A DNA stretch of 28,339 nt from a virus: the IMG/VR virus record IMGVR_UViG_3300047550_003787, positions 1 through 28,339 of that record. One strand, given 5' to 3'. The position numbers and the translations under genes were made by a program. This document shows positions 18,544-27,123 of this stretch, piece by piece. How positions within the stretch are numbered: the stretch's first letter is position 1; each line of letters starts with the position of its first letter. Below the pieces are notes generated by a model. It made no database searches and had not been told where the DNA came from. It saw only the letters and a list, made by a program, of their open reading frames with translations.

Positions 18544-20066
18544 TTACTCATAATGATATTAAATATGTAATTATTCAGGCTGGTGGTAAGGGCACTCGTC
18601 TTGGAAAATATACTATGAATAGACCAAAATGTTTGGTTCCTGTTTATGGTAAACCGATGATTGAGCAAACCTTAGAAGTATATAAGGATAAAACTGTTAT
18701 CATTATTGGGGACACTCACTTTCAAATGTTGTCCAATTATATTGGTGAGATTAGTCATAGTGATAATTATATTTTACTTCAAACTGATGAGGATGGCACC
18801 GCAGCTGGAATCACATCTGCTCTTGAAAATATTCCTGATGGAGAACCTTTCATCATAACTTGGTCTGATTTGTTTTTTGAGAAAGAGCAAGAATTTCAAT
18901 TTGATAATGAATTGCTTGTAGGTCTTGCTGGTAATTTTGATTGTAGATGGTCTTTAGAGAATGGTGTATTTAAAAACACTCCTTCTCAAGAAAGAGGTGT
19001 CTCTGGATTTTTTGTCTTTAAAAATAAAAATAGGTTTGAAAATATTAAAACTGATAAGTCTTTAGTGAGAGGATTTTTGAGTGATAATTATATGCCCTAT
19101 GAAATATCGTCATTTACAAATCATCACTGTTTTGAAGTAGGGACAATTGATAAGTATGAGGAGATTTTGAGTAAACAAGTTAATCATCGTTTCTTTAATG
19201 AAGTTATAATTGAAGATGGTAAGGTTTATAAAAAGTGTGTAGACTTGAAGTATGAAAAAGTTCATGAAGCAGAAAAAGAGTGGTATGAATATGTAAAAGA
19301 TTCCTTCTTTAGGATACCAAAAATTTATTCGTCAAATCCATTGGTTATGTCTAAAGTTGATGGAAAACATGCTTGGGATGTTAAAACCAATAAAGATTGG
19401 GTAATAGAAAATTATTGCAATGCCCTTCAGGAATTACACTCCATCAAAGGAAGTTGCGAACCAATTAGTGACTATGATTGTGCGGACACTTATATGTTTA
19501 AACCCTATCAGCGGGTAATGCAAGTCAGACATATCATTGAAGATTTTTCTAAACCTGTTATTCAAATTAATGGAAAATCCTGCAGAAATCCATTCTGCGA
19601 TATTAAAAGTTTTGAGAAGATTGTAGAAAATAATCTTCTTAAGAATATCAATTATACTGTTATTCATGGTGATTGTACTTTTAGTAACACTATAATTGAT
19701 GATAAGAATCAAGTTTGGTTTATTGATCCTAGAGGAATATTTGGTGGGTCTAAAATATATGGAGACCCGCGATATGATTGGGCAAAACTTTATTACTCTG
19801 CAGTTGGAAATTATGATAAGATTAATTCTAAAAAATTTAGTGTAGATAGAAGTAGTGATGTTAAACTTGATATTGAGACTAACGGATATGGGCATCTAGG
19901 TGAATATATTATTCAGAGATCTAAAATGTCTAAACTTCAGATGCTATTAATACATACTAGCATTTGGTTTTCTTTATCTGGATATGTAAAGGAAGATATA
20001 GATGCAGTTTTATATTCATTTTATAAAGGATGTGAATTATGGACAGAAGTAATTACTCTGATTTGA
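18540..20066 (+). CDS. bifunctional nucleotidyltransferase-APH/choline-kinase-like fusion
   Basis: 508 residues. The N-terminal half (1-230) is a sugar-1-phosphate nucleotidyltransferase: AGGKGTRL (14-21), NRPKCLVPVYGKP (27-39), DEDGTAAGI and an Asp in TWSDLFF for the metal. The C-terminal half (about 240-508) looks like an aminoglycoside/choline-type kinase: HGDCTFSN (His376-Gly-Asp378, catalytic loop) and IDPRG (Asp396, metal binding). One chain would phosphorylate a sugar and then couple it to a nucleotide, comparable in logic to bacterial FKP, though with a different kinase fold. It overlaps the isomerase by 4 bp and the phosphatase by 28 bp. Substrate is unknown. Confidence 0.8.
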   Translation: MITHNDIKYVIIQAGGKGTRLGKYTMNRPKCLVPVYGKPMIEQTLEVYKDKTVIIIGDTHFQMLSNYIGEISHSDNYILLQTDEDGTAAGITSALENIPDGEPFIITWSDLFFEKEQEFQFDNELLVGLAGNFDCRWSLENGVFKNTPSQERGVSGFFVFKNKNRFENIKTDKSLVRGFLSDNYMPYEISSFTNHHCFEVGTIDKYEEILSKQVNHRFFNEVIIEDGKVYKKCVDLKYEKVHEAEKEWYEYVKDSFFRIPKIYSSNPLVMSKVDGKHAWDVKTNKDWVIENYCNALQELHSIKGSCEPISDYDCADTYMFKPYQRVMQVRHIIEDFSKPVIQINGKSCRNPFCDIKSFEKIVENNLLKNINYTVIHGDCTFSNTIIDDKNQVWFIDPRGIFGGSKIYGDPRYDWAKLYYSAVGNYDKINSKKFSVDRSSDVKLDIETNGYGHLGEYIIQRSKMSKLQMLLIHTSIWFSLSGYVKEDIDAVLYSFYKGCELWTEVITLI

Positions 20067-20380
20067 GTAAAACTTGGATATTTGATTTAGACGGAACATT
20101 AGTCAAACATAATGGATATAAGAATGAAGGAGAGCAACTACTTCCTGGTGTAAAAGAGTTTTTCTCTAAGATATCAAAGGATGATAAAGTTGTTATTTTG
20201 ACTGCCAGAGATAAGGAGTATCAGGAAATTACCGAAAAGTTTCTTACAGAAAATAATATCAGATTTGACCATATCATCTATGGATTGCCCATAGGTGAGA
20301 GAATATTATTCAATGATAAAAAACCAAGTGGTCTTAAAACTGCTTATGCCTATAACTTGGAAAGAGATGGTGGATTATGA
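20039..20380 (+). CDS. small HAD-family phosphatase
   Basis: 113 residues. FDLDGTL (Asp16 nucleophile, Asp18), VILTARD (motif II Thr), and a C-terminal FNDKKPSG with the acidic residue and Lys of motifs III/IV. No cap domain, similar to HisB- or GmhB-like enzymes in sugar pathways. It probably removes a phosphate from a sugar bisphosphate or monophosphate within the neighbouring activation route. Start ATG 20039 is inside the kinase gene end. Confidence 0.8.
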   Translation: MDRSNYSDLSKTWIFDLDGTLVKHNGYKNEGEQLLPGVKEFFSKISKDDKVVILTARDKEYQEITEKFLTENNIRFDHIIYGLPIGERILFNDKKPSGLKTAYAYNLERDGGL

Positions 20381-21147
20381 ATGCCTTTATAACTCTTAAC
20401 GATCCAAGATTTAATTATCAATATAAAGGATTTTGCTCCATTGTATGTGCTATAATTGATATAGCAATGGAGCATTATTGTGTGTATGGAAATTTGAATT
20501 GTAGCGTCTACGAATCACAGACTCTTAAATTATTTGATAACACTTATGAAGTTAGTGATATAGAATATGATGCTGGATCTTGGTGGTTAGATAGATTTTT
20601 TAATAATCAATTACATCATTCAAAATATTCTGCACACACTATTGCAAATATTGATAATCTAAAGTTAAAGAATAAAATATTTGATAGTATTCTTAGTCTT
20701 AAAGAGGATAAGTTAAAAACTTTTCAACAAAAATTTACAGACCTAGGAATTACAAATAAAACTCTTGGAGTGCAAATCAGAGGCACTGATAAGAAGACAG
20801 AAATACCAGAACCAAATATTGAAAATATCATCAGTAAGATTGATTATTACTTTAATAATAGTGATGTAGAAAATATTTTTTTAGCGACTGACGATATAAA
20901 ATATCTAAATCCAATCAAAGAAAGATATAAAGATAAACTTTTATACGATAATCAAATTACAATAAGTAATAATGATACTCCACTCCATACTTTTCCCGAT
21001 AGAGACTTAATAAATGAAGAAGTATTATCGAGCGTTTTTATTCTTTCAAGGTGCAGTCACTTTTTGTATAGTTTTTCAAATGTTAGTCTCCTTGCGTTAA
21101 TTATGGGAGCAAATGATTTTCAAACAATACTCAATTTAAATCAATGA
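20377..21147 (+). CDS. GT23/NodZ-like putative fucosyltransferase
   Basis: 256 residues. Three blocks typical of NodZ/FUT8 and related GT-B fucosyltransferases: LGVQIRGTDKK (residues about 130-140, nucleotide-sugar Arg and Asp), NIFLATDDIKY, and LSRCSHFLYSFSNVSLLAL (C-terminal donor motif). With GDP-fucose made by gmd and fcl next door, alpha-fucosyl transfer is the best guess. The start shares ATGA with the HAD gene. The sequence is more AT-rich than the porin and shows no signal peptide. Confidence 0.65.
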   Translation: MNAFITLNDPRFNYQYKGFCSIVCAIIDIAMEHYCVYGNLNCSVYESQTLKLFDNTYEVSDIEYDAGSWWLDRFFNNQLHHSKYSAHTIANIDNLKLKNKIFDSILSLKEDKLKTFQQKFTDLGITNKTLGVQIRGTDKKTEIPEPNIENIISKIDYYFNNSDVENIFLATDDIKYLNPIKERYKDKLLYDNQITISNNDTPLHTFPDRDLINEEVLSSVFILSRCSHFLYSFSNVSLLALIMGANDFQTILNLNQ

Positions 21148-21821
21148 AATATATTTACCATCATTTAGGATTAGGAGACCACATCATTAACAATGGTATG
21201 GTTAGGCACTTTTATAAGCAATATGAATCTATTTGTTTATTTGCATACAAGCATAATGTAAAAAATGTGCAGTATATGTATAGAGATTTGGATAATCTTC
21301 AGGTTATAGGTGTTGAGAGTGATGCACAAACTGATTTCTATATTTCTAAAAATAATTTAGATTGCATTAAGATTGGATTCGATAAGTTATCCGGTGTGAT
21401 GCCTGATCTTCCCTTTGATAAAGCATTCTATAAACTCGCTGGATTAGATTTTTCTGTTCGCTTTGATGAATTTTATTTTGAGCGAGACTTAGAAAAAGAA
21501 CAAGAGGTCTTGAATACTCTGAATCCAACTGGGGAGAAGTTTATTTTTGTACACGATGATGCATCCCGTGGATTTTCAATTGATATGAATAGAGTCAAGA
21601 CTGAGTATAAGGTGATTATGAATCATAAGAGATTTAATGTTTTTGATTACATTACTTTGATTGAAAATGCTGAAGAAATACATTTTATGCAGTCATCATT
21701 CAAGGAATTGATGTGCTCTTACAAATTAGAAAAACCTATTCTATATCAGCATAATTATATTAGGCAGTATGATGAATGTATGAATTCTTCTGGTCTTAAT
21801 CCATTTATTGAGATAAACTAA
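21144..21821 (+). CDS. putative glycan-biosynthesis protein, GT-B-like
   Basis: 225 residues. Begins MKYIYHHLGLGDHIINNGMV; a Gly-Leu-Gly-Asp start is common in GT9-like and other GT-B enzymes. A later segment FIFVHDDASRGFSID and AEEIHFMQSSFKELMCSY resembles the donor-binding half of such enzymes (strand, then Ser-x-x-x-Glu-Leu). No full family signature is visible, so activity is inferred from the operon position (4-bp overlaps both sides). Confidence 0.5.
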   Translation: MKYIYHHLGLGDHIINNGMVRHFYKQYESICLFAYKHNVKNVQYMYRDLDNLQVIGVESDAQTDFYISKNNLDCIKIGFDKLSGVMPDLPFDKAFYKLAGLDFSVRFDEFYFERDLEKEQEVLNTLNPTGEKFIFVHDDASRGFSIDMNRVKTEYKVIMNHKRFNVFDYITLIENAEEIHFMQSSFKELMCSYKLEKPILYQHNYIRQYDECMNSSGLNPFIEIN

Positions 21822-22528
21822 TGATTAGTATTGTAACTGGCACACTAAATCGTGTGGGAATGCTTCCTAACTTGATTAAAAATACTGTTCTTGCTGACGA
21901 TAGAATAGAACTTGTATTGGTTGATGGTGGGAGTAATGACGGCACTGTAGATTACATTAAGCAAATCAATCATCCTCAAATCAAACTGATAGAGATTGGT
22001 GGTAGAAGTTCTTATCCACATTTCATGAATATTGGTATTCGTGAATCAACTCATGAAATAGTGTGTCAGTGGAATGACGATGTTATTTTATGTAATGATT
22101 GGTCTGAAGTTATTATTGAAACGCAATCAAATCATGACTTCTATCTTTTTAATTGGAAGTATGGATCTTTTGATGAAACTAAAAATCCAGATTGGTTGAA
22201 TGGCATTGACCATACATCTGGATGGTGTCTGTGTAACATTGCCGATAGTGGTGGTGAAATTGTAATGAATTATGGACTATATCATAAAAAAATATTCAGA
22301 GAAATAGGAATGTATAATCCTGAATATCAATATTATTGTGCAGATGGTGATATGTCCTATCGTGCATATTCTTTCGGATATCAAGTTAAAGACCTAAGAC
22401 ATATTAAGGTGTGCTCACTTCCTGCAAGTAAAGTTGCAACTTCTCATCCAGGAGATCATTCAATATATCATAAAAATATGGATTTATATCGGCAGAAAAT
22501 TCTTCCAGATTGTCTTCAGTATCTTTGA
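21821..22528 (+). CDS. family 2-type glycosyltransferase
   Basis: 235 residues. MISIVTGTLNR at the start and VLVDGGSNDGTVDYI (residues about 33-47) are the GT2 nucleotide-binding motif; WNDDV (about 88-92) is the DxD-equivalent. A later DGDMSYRAYSFGY block matches the ED/Y region where the catalytic base sits. GT-A fold, inverting. The stop overlaps convergently (13 bp) with the minus-strand gene that follows. Sugar not predictable. Confidence 0.8.
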   Translation: MISIVTGTLNRVGMLPNLIKNTVLADDRIELVLVDGGSNDGTVDYIKQINHPQIKLIEIGGRSSYPHFMNIGIRESTHEIVCQWNDDVILCNDWSEVIIETQSNHDFYLFNWKYGSFDETKNPDWLNGIDHTSGWCLCNIADSGGEIVMNYGLYHKKIFREIGMYNPEYQYYCADGDMSYRAYSFGYQVKDLRHIKVCSLPASKVATSHPGDHSIYHKNMDLYRQKILPDCLQYL

Positions 22529-23196
22529 ATAATCATATCGCGGTGGTTAGATAATTGCTTATCATTTTCATCAAAAGGTTCTCCAATAAAAGCAAAGTCA
22601 TCTAACTTGCGATCTCTTTTAATTGGATTTCCAATTTGCTCATAATTAAAATATTCGTCATGAAGAAATAAACTTGTAACTGCTTGGGGATAAATTACCT
22701 CCTGTAGAAATCTCTGGTCTACTGCTCGGTCTGGTATCCAATGTGATGTGCTGATATATTGTTGCATTTTTTCATCAATGTTTTGAATGAATCCAGATTT
22801 GCAACCCCACATTCCAGCACTAATTTCCCAAGCGTGCCCTCCAGGATGGTCTCTAATGATATGAAACTGTTTATCTGATTCTAACCATTCATTTACAGCA
22901 GCAACATCGCGCTCAAACAAACGAGAATCACAGTCTCTGGAGATAAAACATTCAATCCCTTCTTCAGATGCTGGACTAAATCTCCACATTGCATTAGAAT
23001 GATTTTGATTATCTCTTTCTACGAGTTTTACATTATTGCTTTCTAATTCTTCTAATATATAAGAAGGTACTGAGTCATCATGATAAACTCTCATTTCCCA
23101 TTCTGGGTAAAACTTATTCTTAAGAAGAGAGTTTTTAATTGCTCCCACAGTGTATTTTGGGTTATCACCCCATAAAGAAAAAGATACAACTTTCAT
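22516..23196 (-). CDS. putative glycosyltransferase on the opposite strand
   Basis: 226 residues from ATG 23196 (the upstream GTG 23202 is less likely). Starts MKVVSFSLWGDN; a GT-A-like layout with ECFISRDCDSRLF, where Arg-Asp-x-Asp-Ser-Arg acts as the metal-binding motif, then HIIRDHPGGHAWEISAGMWG and, near the end, DQRFLQEVIYP. It is the only gene in the island on the minus strand, which suggests separate acquisition or inversion. The next gene starts divergently 24 bp away, so each promoter must lie inside the other gene. Confidence 0.7.
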   Translation of the reverse strand: MKVVSFSLWGDNPKYTVGAIKNSLLKNKFYPEWEMRVYHDDSVPSYILEELESNNVKLVERDNQNHSNAMWRFSPASEEGIECFISRDCDSRLFERDVAAVNEWLESDKQFHIIRDHPGGHAWEISAGMWGCKSGFIQNIDEKMQQYISTSHWIPDRAVDQRFLQEVIYPQAVTSLFLHDEYFNYEQIGNPIKRDRKLDDFAFIGEPFDENDKQLSNHRDMIIQRY

Positions 23197-23220
23197 ATTC
23201 ACATCAATTCTTTATTATAT

Positions 23221-24042
23221 ATGACTGAGAAAAAACAGTATAACTTAGTTGGTGGTGGTTTTAATAACTATGATAATGGAAATAAAGCATCTTCCATTTA
23301 TAAGCAGGAATCAAAGTTTATAGAGTGGGTAGATTCTGGAGCAGAAGAAACTTTCTATGTAGATCGATACATTGGTCTTGCCTTTGATGATGATTATAGT
23401 AAAAAGAAGTATGCTTGGTTACTAGAGTCTGCAAATATTTGTCCAGATGTATTAGAAGATGTGAAGAGAAATTATCTTCACTATATTAGAGTTTATGATG
23501 CAATTTTTACTCATCATCAAGACTTAGTTAAATTGCATCCTAAGTTTAAGTTTGCTCCTTTATATGGCAGTTGGATTGCCGACCCAAAACTTTACGATAA
23601 GAGTAAATTAGTCTCTATGATTTGCTCTAACAAGGTAATGTGTGAAGGGCATCAATACCGTTTATCCTGGGCAAAGAAACTACAAGGGAAAGTTGATTTT
23701 TATGGAAGAGGATTTAATGAGATTCAATCCAAGGAAGAGGGTCTAGCAGATTATATGTTTTCAGTTGCTATTGAAAACGCTTCTTATGAATCTTACTTCA
23801 CTGAAAAGATTCAAGATTGTTTTTCTACAGGAACCATACCAATTTATTATGGGTCTCCTGATATTGGAAAGTTTTTTAATCCCAAAGGAATTATTACGCT
23901 TACTGATGATTTTGATGTCTTTCAATTGACTCCAGACCTTTATTATGATAAACTGGATGCAGTAAAAGAAAATTTAGAGAGAGTCAAAGATTTTCTAATC
24001 AACGAAGATTACATTTACAAAACTTACTTACAAGAATTATGA
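23221..24042 (+). CDS. GT10-like alpha-1,3/4-fucosyltransferase
   Basis: 273 residues. The C-terminal half carries the GT10 signature: YMFSVAIENASYESYFTEKI (residues about 179-198), then CFSTGTIPIYYGSPDIGKFF. This is the donor-binding alpha-1,3-fucosyl motif (ENxxxxxYxTEK, GxxPxxxG). The N-terminal half is poorly conserved, as usual for acceptor binding. Known members transfer L-fucose from GDP-fucose to GlcNAc or Glc. The start sits 24 bp from the divergent gene; the stop overlaps the methyltransferase (ATGA). Confidence 0.85.
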   Translation: MTEKKQYNLVGGGFNNYDNGNKASSIYKQESKFIEWVDSGAEETFYVDRYIGLAFDDDYSKKKYAWLLESANICPDVLEDVKRNYLHYIRVYDAIFTHHQDLVKLHPKFKFAPLYGSWIADPKLYDKSKLVSMICSNKVMCEGHQYRLSWAKKLQGKVDFYGRGFNEIQSKEEGLADYMFSVAIENASYESYFTEKIQDCFSTGTIPIYYGSPDIGKFFNPKGIITLTDDFDVFQLTPDLYYDKLDAVKENLERVKDFLINEDYIYKTYLQEL

Positions 24043-24656
24043 TTTTAAGTTTTACTAATATTGTAAAAAAATACAATATGAATATTAAAGGAATTATTCA
24101 TATTGGTGCTCATCAAGGTTGGGAGGTTGATGAATATATTAATAATGGAATTCAAGATATTGTTATGTTTGAACCTGTAAGTGAGAATTTTACAATTCTT
24201 GAGGAAAAACTTCGGGATGCAAATGCTAATATTTCTGCTTATCAAGTTGCTCTTGGTAATGAAGAAAAAAATGTTACAATGTATTTGAGTGATAATGGTC
24301 TTCTCAGCAGTTCCGTTTTAAAACCAAAAGTTCATCTTGAACTTCATCCAACTGTAGGATTCCCTACAACAGAAGAAGTTGAAATGAAAAGACTGGATAG
24401 TTTTGCTGAAGAGACTCAAAACTTTAACTTTATCAATATGGATGTGCAGGGATATGAACTTGAAGTTCTTAAGGGTGGTGCAGAAACTCTGAAGCACATT
24501 GATTATGTTTATTGTGAAATCAATCGTGATGAACTATACGAAGGAAATGCTTTTGTAGAAGACCTTGATAAGTTTCTTGCCGATTATAATATGGAAAGAG
24601 TGGAAACCGATTGGGCAGGAACTCTTTGGGGAGACGCTCTCTATGTGAGGAAGTGA
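24039..24656 (+). CDS. FkbM-family methyltransferase
   Basis: 205 residues. SAM-binding IIHIGAHQGWEVDEY (residues about 19-33), MFEPVSENF, and the hallmark NMDVQGYELEVLKGG (about 132-146). FkbM enzymes O-methylate hydroxyls, often on sugars. O-methyl fucose or rhamnose is known in surface glycans, so it likely methylates a sugar of this glycan. Overlaps its upstream neighbour by 4 bp; 1 bp before the GT11 gene. Confidence 0.9.
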   Translation: MILSFTNIVKKYNMNIKGIIHIGAHQGWEVDEYINNGIQDIVMFEPVSENFTILEEKLRDANANISAYQVALGNEEKNVTMYLSDNGLLSSSVLKPKVHLELHPTVGFPTTEEVEMKRLDSFAEETQNFNFINMDVQGYELEVLKGGAETLKHIDYVYCEINRDELYEGNAFVEDLDKFLADYNMERVETDWAGTLWGDALYVRK

Positions 24657-24657
24657 A

Positions 24658-25506
24658 ATGACTATAAGTTATAATCGTCTTGGGTCAAATGGGCGTCTTG
24701 GAAATCAAATGTTTCAATATGCTGCTCTTCGTGGTATTGCAGCAAATCGTGGATTTGATTGGTTGATTCCTCCTCCAGACAGTTATGGTGATTCAAACTA
24801 TGGATTGTTTGATTGCTTCAAGATGTCTTCGGTCAAGGAAGAAAACTTTGGATATTTAAATGCTCAAAGTATTTCTTCCAATCAGTTTCACTTTTCAAAA
24901 GAATTCTTTGATGGATGTCCCGACAATGTAAATCTTCATGATTACTTTACTACAGAGAAGTATTTTGAGAATGTAAAGGATATTATTCGTAAAGACTTTA
25001 CTTTCAAGGATGAAATCTTAGAACCTTGTAAGGAGATTATAGACCAACTGGATAATCCTATCTTTATGCATTTGCGTAGAGGTGATTATGTAGTCAATCC
25101 AAGTGCTCATCCAATTTGCCCCATTGAATACTATGAGGAGGCACTAACAGATTTTGATGAAGACAAACCTGTTATTGTCTTCTCTGATGATATTGGGTGG
25201 TGTAGAGATCAACCTTTTTTTGAAAGTGATAGATTTATGCTCTCTGAATTTGATGAGAAGTATGCACAAACTTGCGATACCCTCCAAGGAAGACAACAAG
25301 CATTGATTCCTTATTTTGACTTGTGTATGATGACTCTCTGCACAGGAGGAATTATTGCTAACAGTACTATGAGTTGGTGGGGTGCTTGGTTGATGCAAAA
25401 TAGGACACAACCAATCATTTATCCTACACAATGGTTTGGTAGTTACTACGACCATTACATTATGGATGATTTGTGCCCACAAGATTGGTTTGGAGTTGGA
25501 GTATGA
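24658..25506 (+). CDS. GT11 alpha-1,2-fucosyltransferase, copy 1
   Basis: 282 residues. All GT11 motifs are present: GRLGNQMFQYA (12-22), HLRRGDY (His138 onward; GDP-fucose binding, HxRRxDY), VFSDDIGWC and NSTMSWWGAWL. Such enzymes add fucose by an alpha-1,2 link, typically to galactose. Compared with copy 2 at 26317 it has an insertion before the last motif (around TCDTLQGRQQALIP). ATGA overlap with the next gene. Confidence 0.92.
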   Translation: MTISYNRLGSNGRLGNQMFQYAALRGIAANRGFDWLIPPPDSYGDSNYGLFDCFKMSSVKEENFGYLNAQSISSNQFHFSKEFFDGCPDNVNLHDYFTTEKYFENVKDIIRKDFTFKDEILEPCKEIIDQLDNPIFMHLRRGDYVVNPSAHPICPIEYYEEALTDFDEDKPVIVFSDDIGWCRDQPFFESDRFMLSEFDEKYAQTCDTLQGRQQALIPYFDLCMMTLCTGGIIANSTMSWWGAWLMQNRTQPIIYPTQWFGSYYDHYIMDDLCPQDWFGVGV

Positions 25507-26330
25507 ATAATCTTACATTCTTAATGCCTTGTCGGATTGAGAGTGAGGACCGACTTAAAAATGTGATTACATCTATTAGTTACATCACTCATCATTTTCC
25601 ACAGTCACCAATTATCATCAAGGAAAATGATACCCAGTCAGTCTTTCAGGCAAAAGCACTTCCAGTCATTGAAAAGATCTTTGGGGATATTCCAACAAAT
25701 CTGTATCATATCTTTGAGCAGTCTGATAATAAATTCTTTTACAAGACTCGCATTCTAAATGATTTACTTCTAGCATCAAAAACAGAAGTTGTTTATAATT
25801 ATGATGTGGATGTTGTTTATCCAGTATCCAGTTATGTAACTGCATATAATATGATTATGCATGGTGGATTTGATGCAGTCTATCCTTATGGTTGTGGTGT
25901 TTATCAATGGGCAGTTGATTACCCCATTCCACTATTTGATGCTTTTATTCAATCAAAGTTTGATTTGAATGTTCTGCAATCAAAATGTAGACTGCAACCA
26001 TCAGTAATGGGATGGGGGCAAATGATTAAGCGTCAAGTTTATATTGACTCTTATATGTGGAATGAAAATTTTATTTCTTGGGGAGCAGAAGATTGTGAGT
26101 ATTATTATCGTCTTCAAGCACTAGGTTATTGTGTTGGTAGAGTCAATGATATGGTTTACCACTTTGACCATGCTCGCACTTTCAATTCACACTACCACAA
26201 TCCAAAGTTTATGGACAATCATAATCTTTGGCAAACTATTCGCACTTGGGATAAAGATGCTATAATAAGGTATTATGAATCTCAGAGTTATGTTAAGGAG
26301 AGAAGGAGTCAGTTGAATGCTAGCGTTTAA
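25503..26330 (+). CDS. GT-A glycosyltransferase with GT7-like C-terminus
   Basis: 275 residues from ATG 25503. VVYNYDVDVVYP (about 101-112) supplies the DxD motif. The C-terminal part NFISWGAEDCEYYYRL followed by a VYHFDHAR segment matches the galactosyltransferase GT7 C-terminal module (W-G-x-E-D and a late His). Probably transfers Gal/GalNAc-type or similar sugar; donor unknown. It lies between the two GT11 paralogues and overlaps both. Confidence 0.78.
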   Translation: MNNLTFLMPCRIESEDRLKNVITSISYITHHFPQSPIIIKENDTQSVFQAKALPVIEKIFGDIPTNLYHIFEQSDNKFFYKTRILNDLLLASKTEVVYNYDVDVVYPVSSYVTAYNMIMHGGFDAVYPYGCGVYQWAVDYPIPLFDAFIQSKFDLNVLQSKCRLQPSVMGWGQMIKRQVYIDSYMWNENFISWGAEDCEYYYRLQALGYCVGRVNDMVYHFDHARTFNSHYHNPKFMDNHNLWQTIRTWDKDAIIRYYESQSYVKERRSQLNASV

Positions 26331-27123
26331 TCATCTTGGAAAACTGGGTAGACTTGGAAATCAAATGTTTCAATATGCTTCATTGAGGGGCATTGCCCGA
26401 AATCGTGGATATGATTTTTGTATTCCCAATCATCAGGAAGTATTGAAAGATCCTTATGGGTTTGATGTAAAGATAGAATTATTCTATCCATTTAAAATGA
26501 CATATGTGCTTCCTCATAATATTAAACTTCTTGATAGGGGATATGCACCCATAGCACAAGAGAAGCAGTTTCATTTCGATGAGACGCTTTTTAATATGTG
26601 TCCAGATGAAATTACTCTTGCTGGATTCTTTCAATCTGAAAAATACTTCAAACACATTGAAGATGAAATTCGTGAAGACTTTTCTTTTAAGAATGAGATT
26701 CTATATCCATGTAAAGAAATGATGGAGTCTGTCGGAGAAGCAATCAGTCTTCATATTCGTCGCACTGATTATCTTCAGAATCCAAATCATACTGCTCTTG
26801 GATTAGAATATTATACTGAAGCACTTCAAAAGTTTGATTCAAATCTTCCTGTGATTATCTTTACTGATGATGTGGAGTGGTGTAAAGAGCAGGAAGTATT
26901 CTCTGACGAACGCTTTATGATTTCTGAATCTGGAGACCACTATGTAGATATGTGCTTGATGACTCTGTGTAAATATCATATCATTGCAAATTCTTCATTC
27001 TCTTGGTGGGGCGCTTGGTTATCCAATTCTGATAATGTGATTGCACCACATAAATGGTTTGGTGAAGGAAATCAAGATAAAAATACAGAAGATTTAATTC
27101 CAGAAAGGTGGAGTAAACTATAA
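26317..27123 (+). CDS. GT11 alpha-1,2-fucosyltransferase, copy 2
   Basis: 268 residues. GRLGNQMFQYA, HIRRTDY (HxRRxDY), FTDDVEWC and NSSFSWWGAWL are all conserved. It is clearly related to copy 1 (for example GNQMFQYA, the segment SEKYFKHIEDEIREDFSFKN and the CK stretch after it), but diverged. This points to an old duplication followed by specialisation. The start ATG 26317 has a GGAG SD about 12 bp upstream; its TAA overlaps the next ATG. Confidence 0.92.
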   Translation: MLAFNHLGKLGRLGNQMFQYASLRGIARNRGYDFCIPNHQEVLKDPYGFDVKIELFYPFKMTYVLPHNIKLLDRGYAPIAQEKQFHFDETLFNMCPDEITLAGFFQSEKYFKHIEDEIREDFSFKNEILYPCKEMMESVGEAISLHIRRTDYLQNPNHTALGLEYYTEALQKFDSNLPVIIFTDDVEWCKEQEVFSDERFMISESGDHYVDMCLMTLCKYHIIANSSFSWWGAWLSNSDNVIAPHKWFGEGNQDKNTEDLIPERWSKL

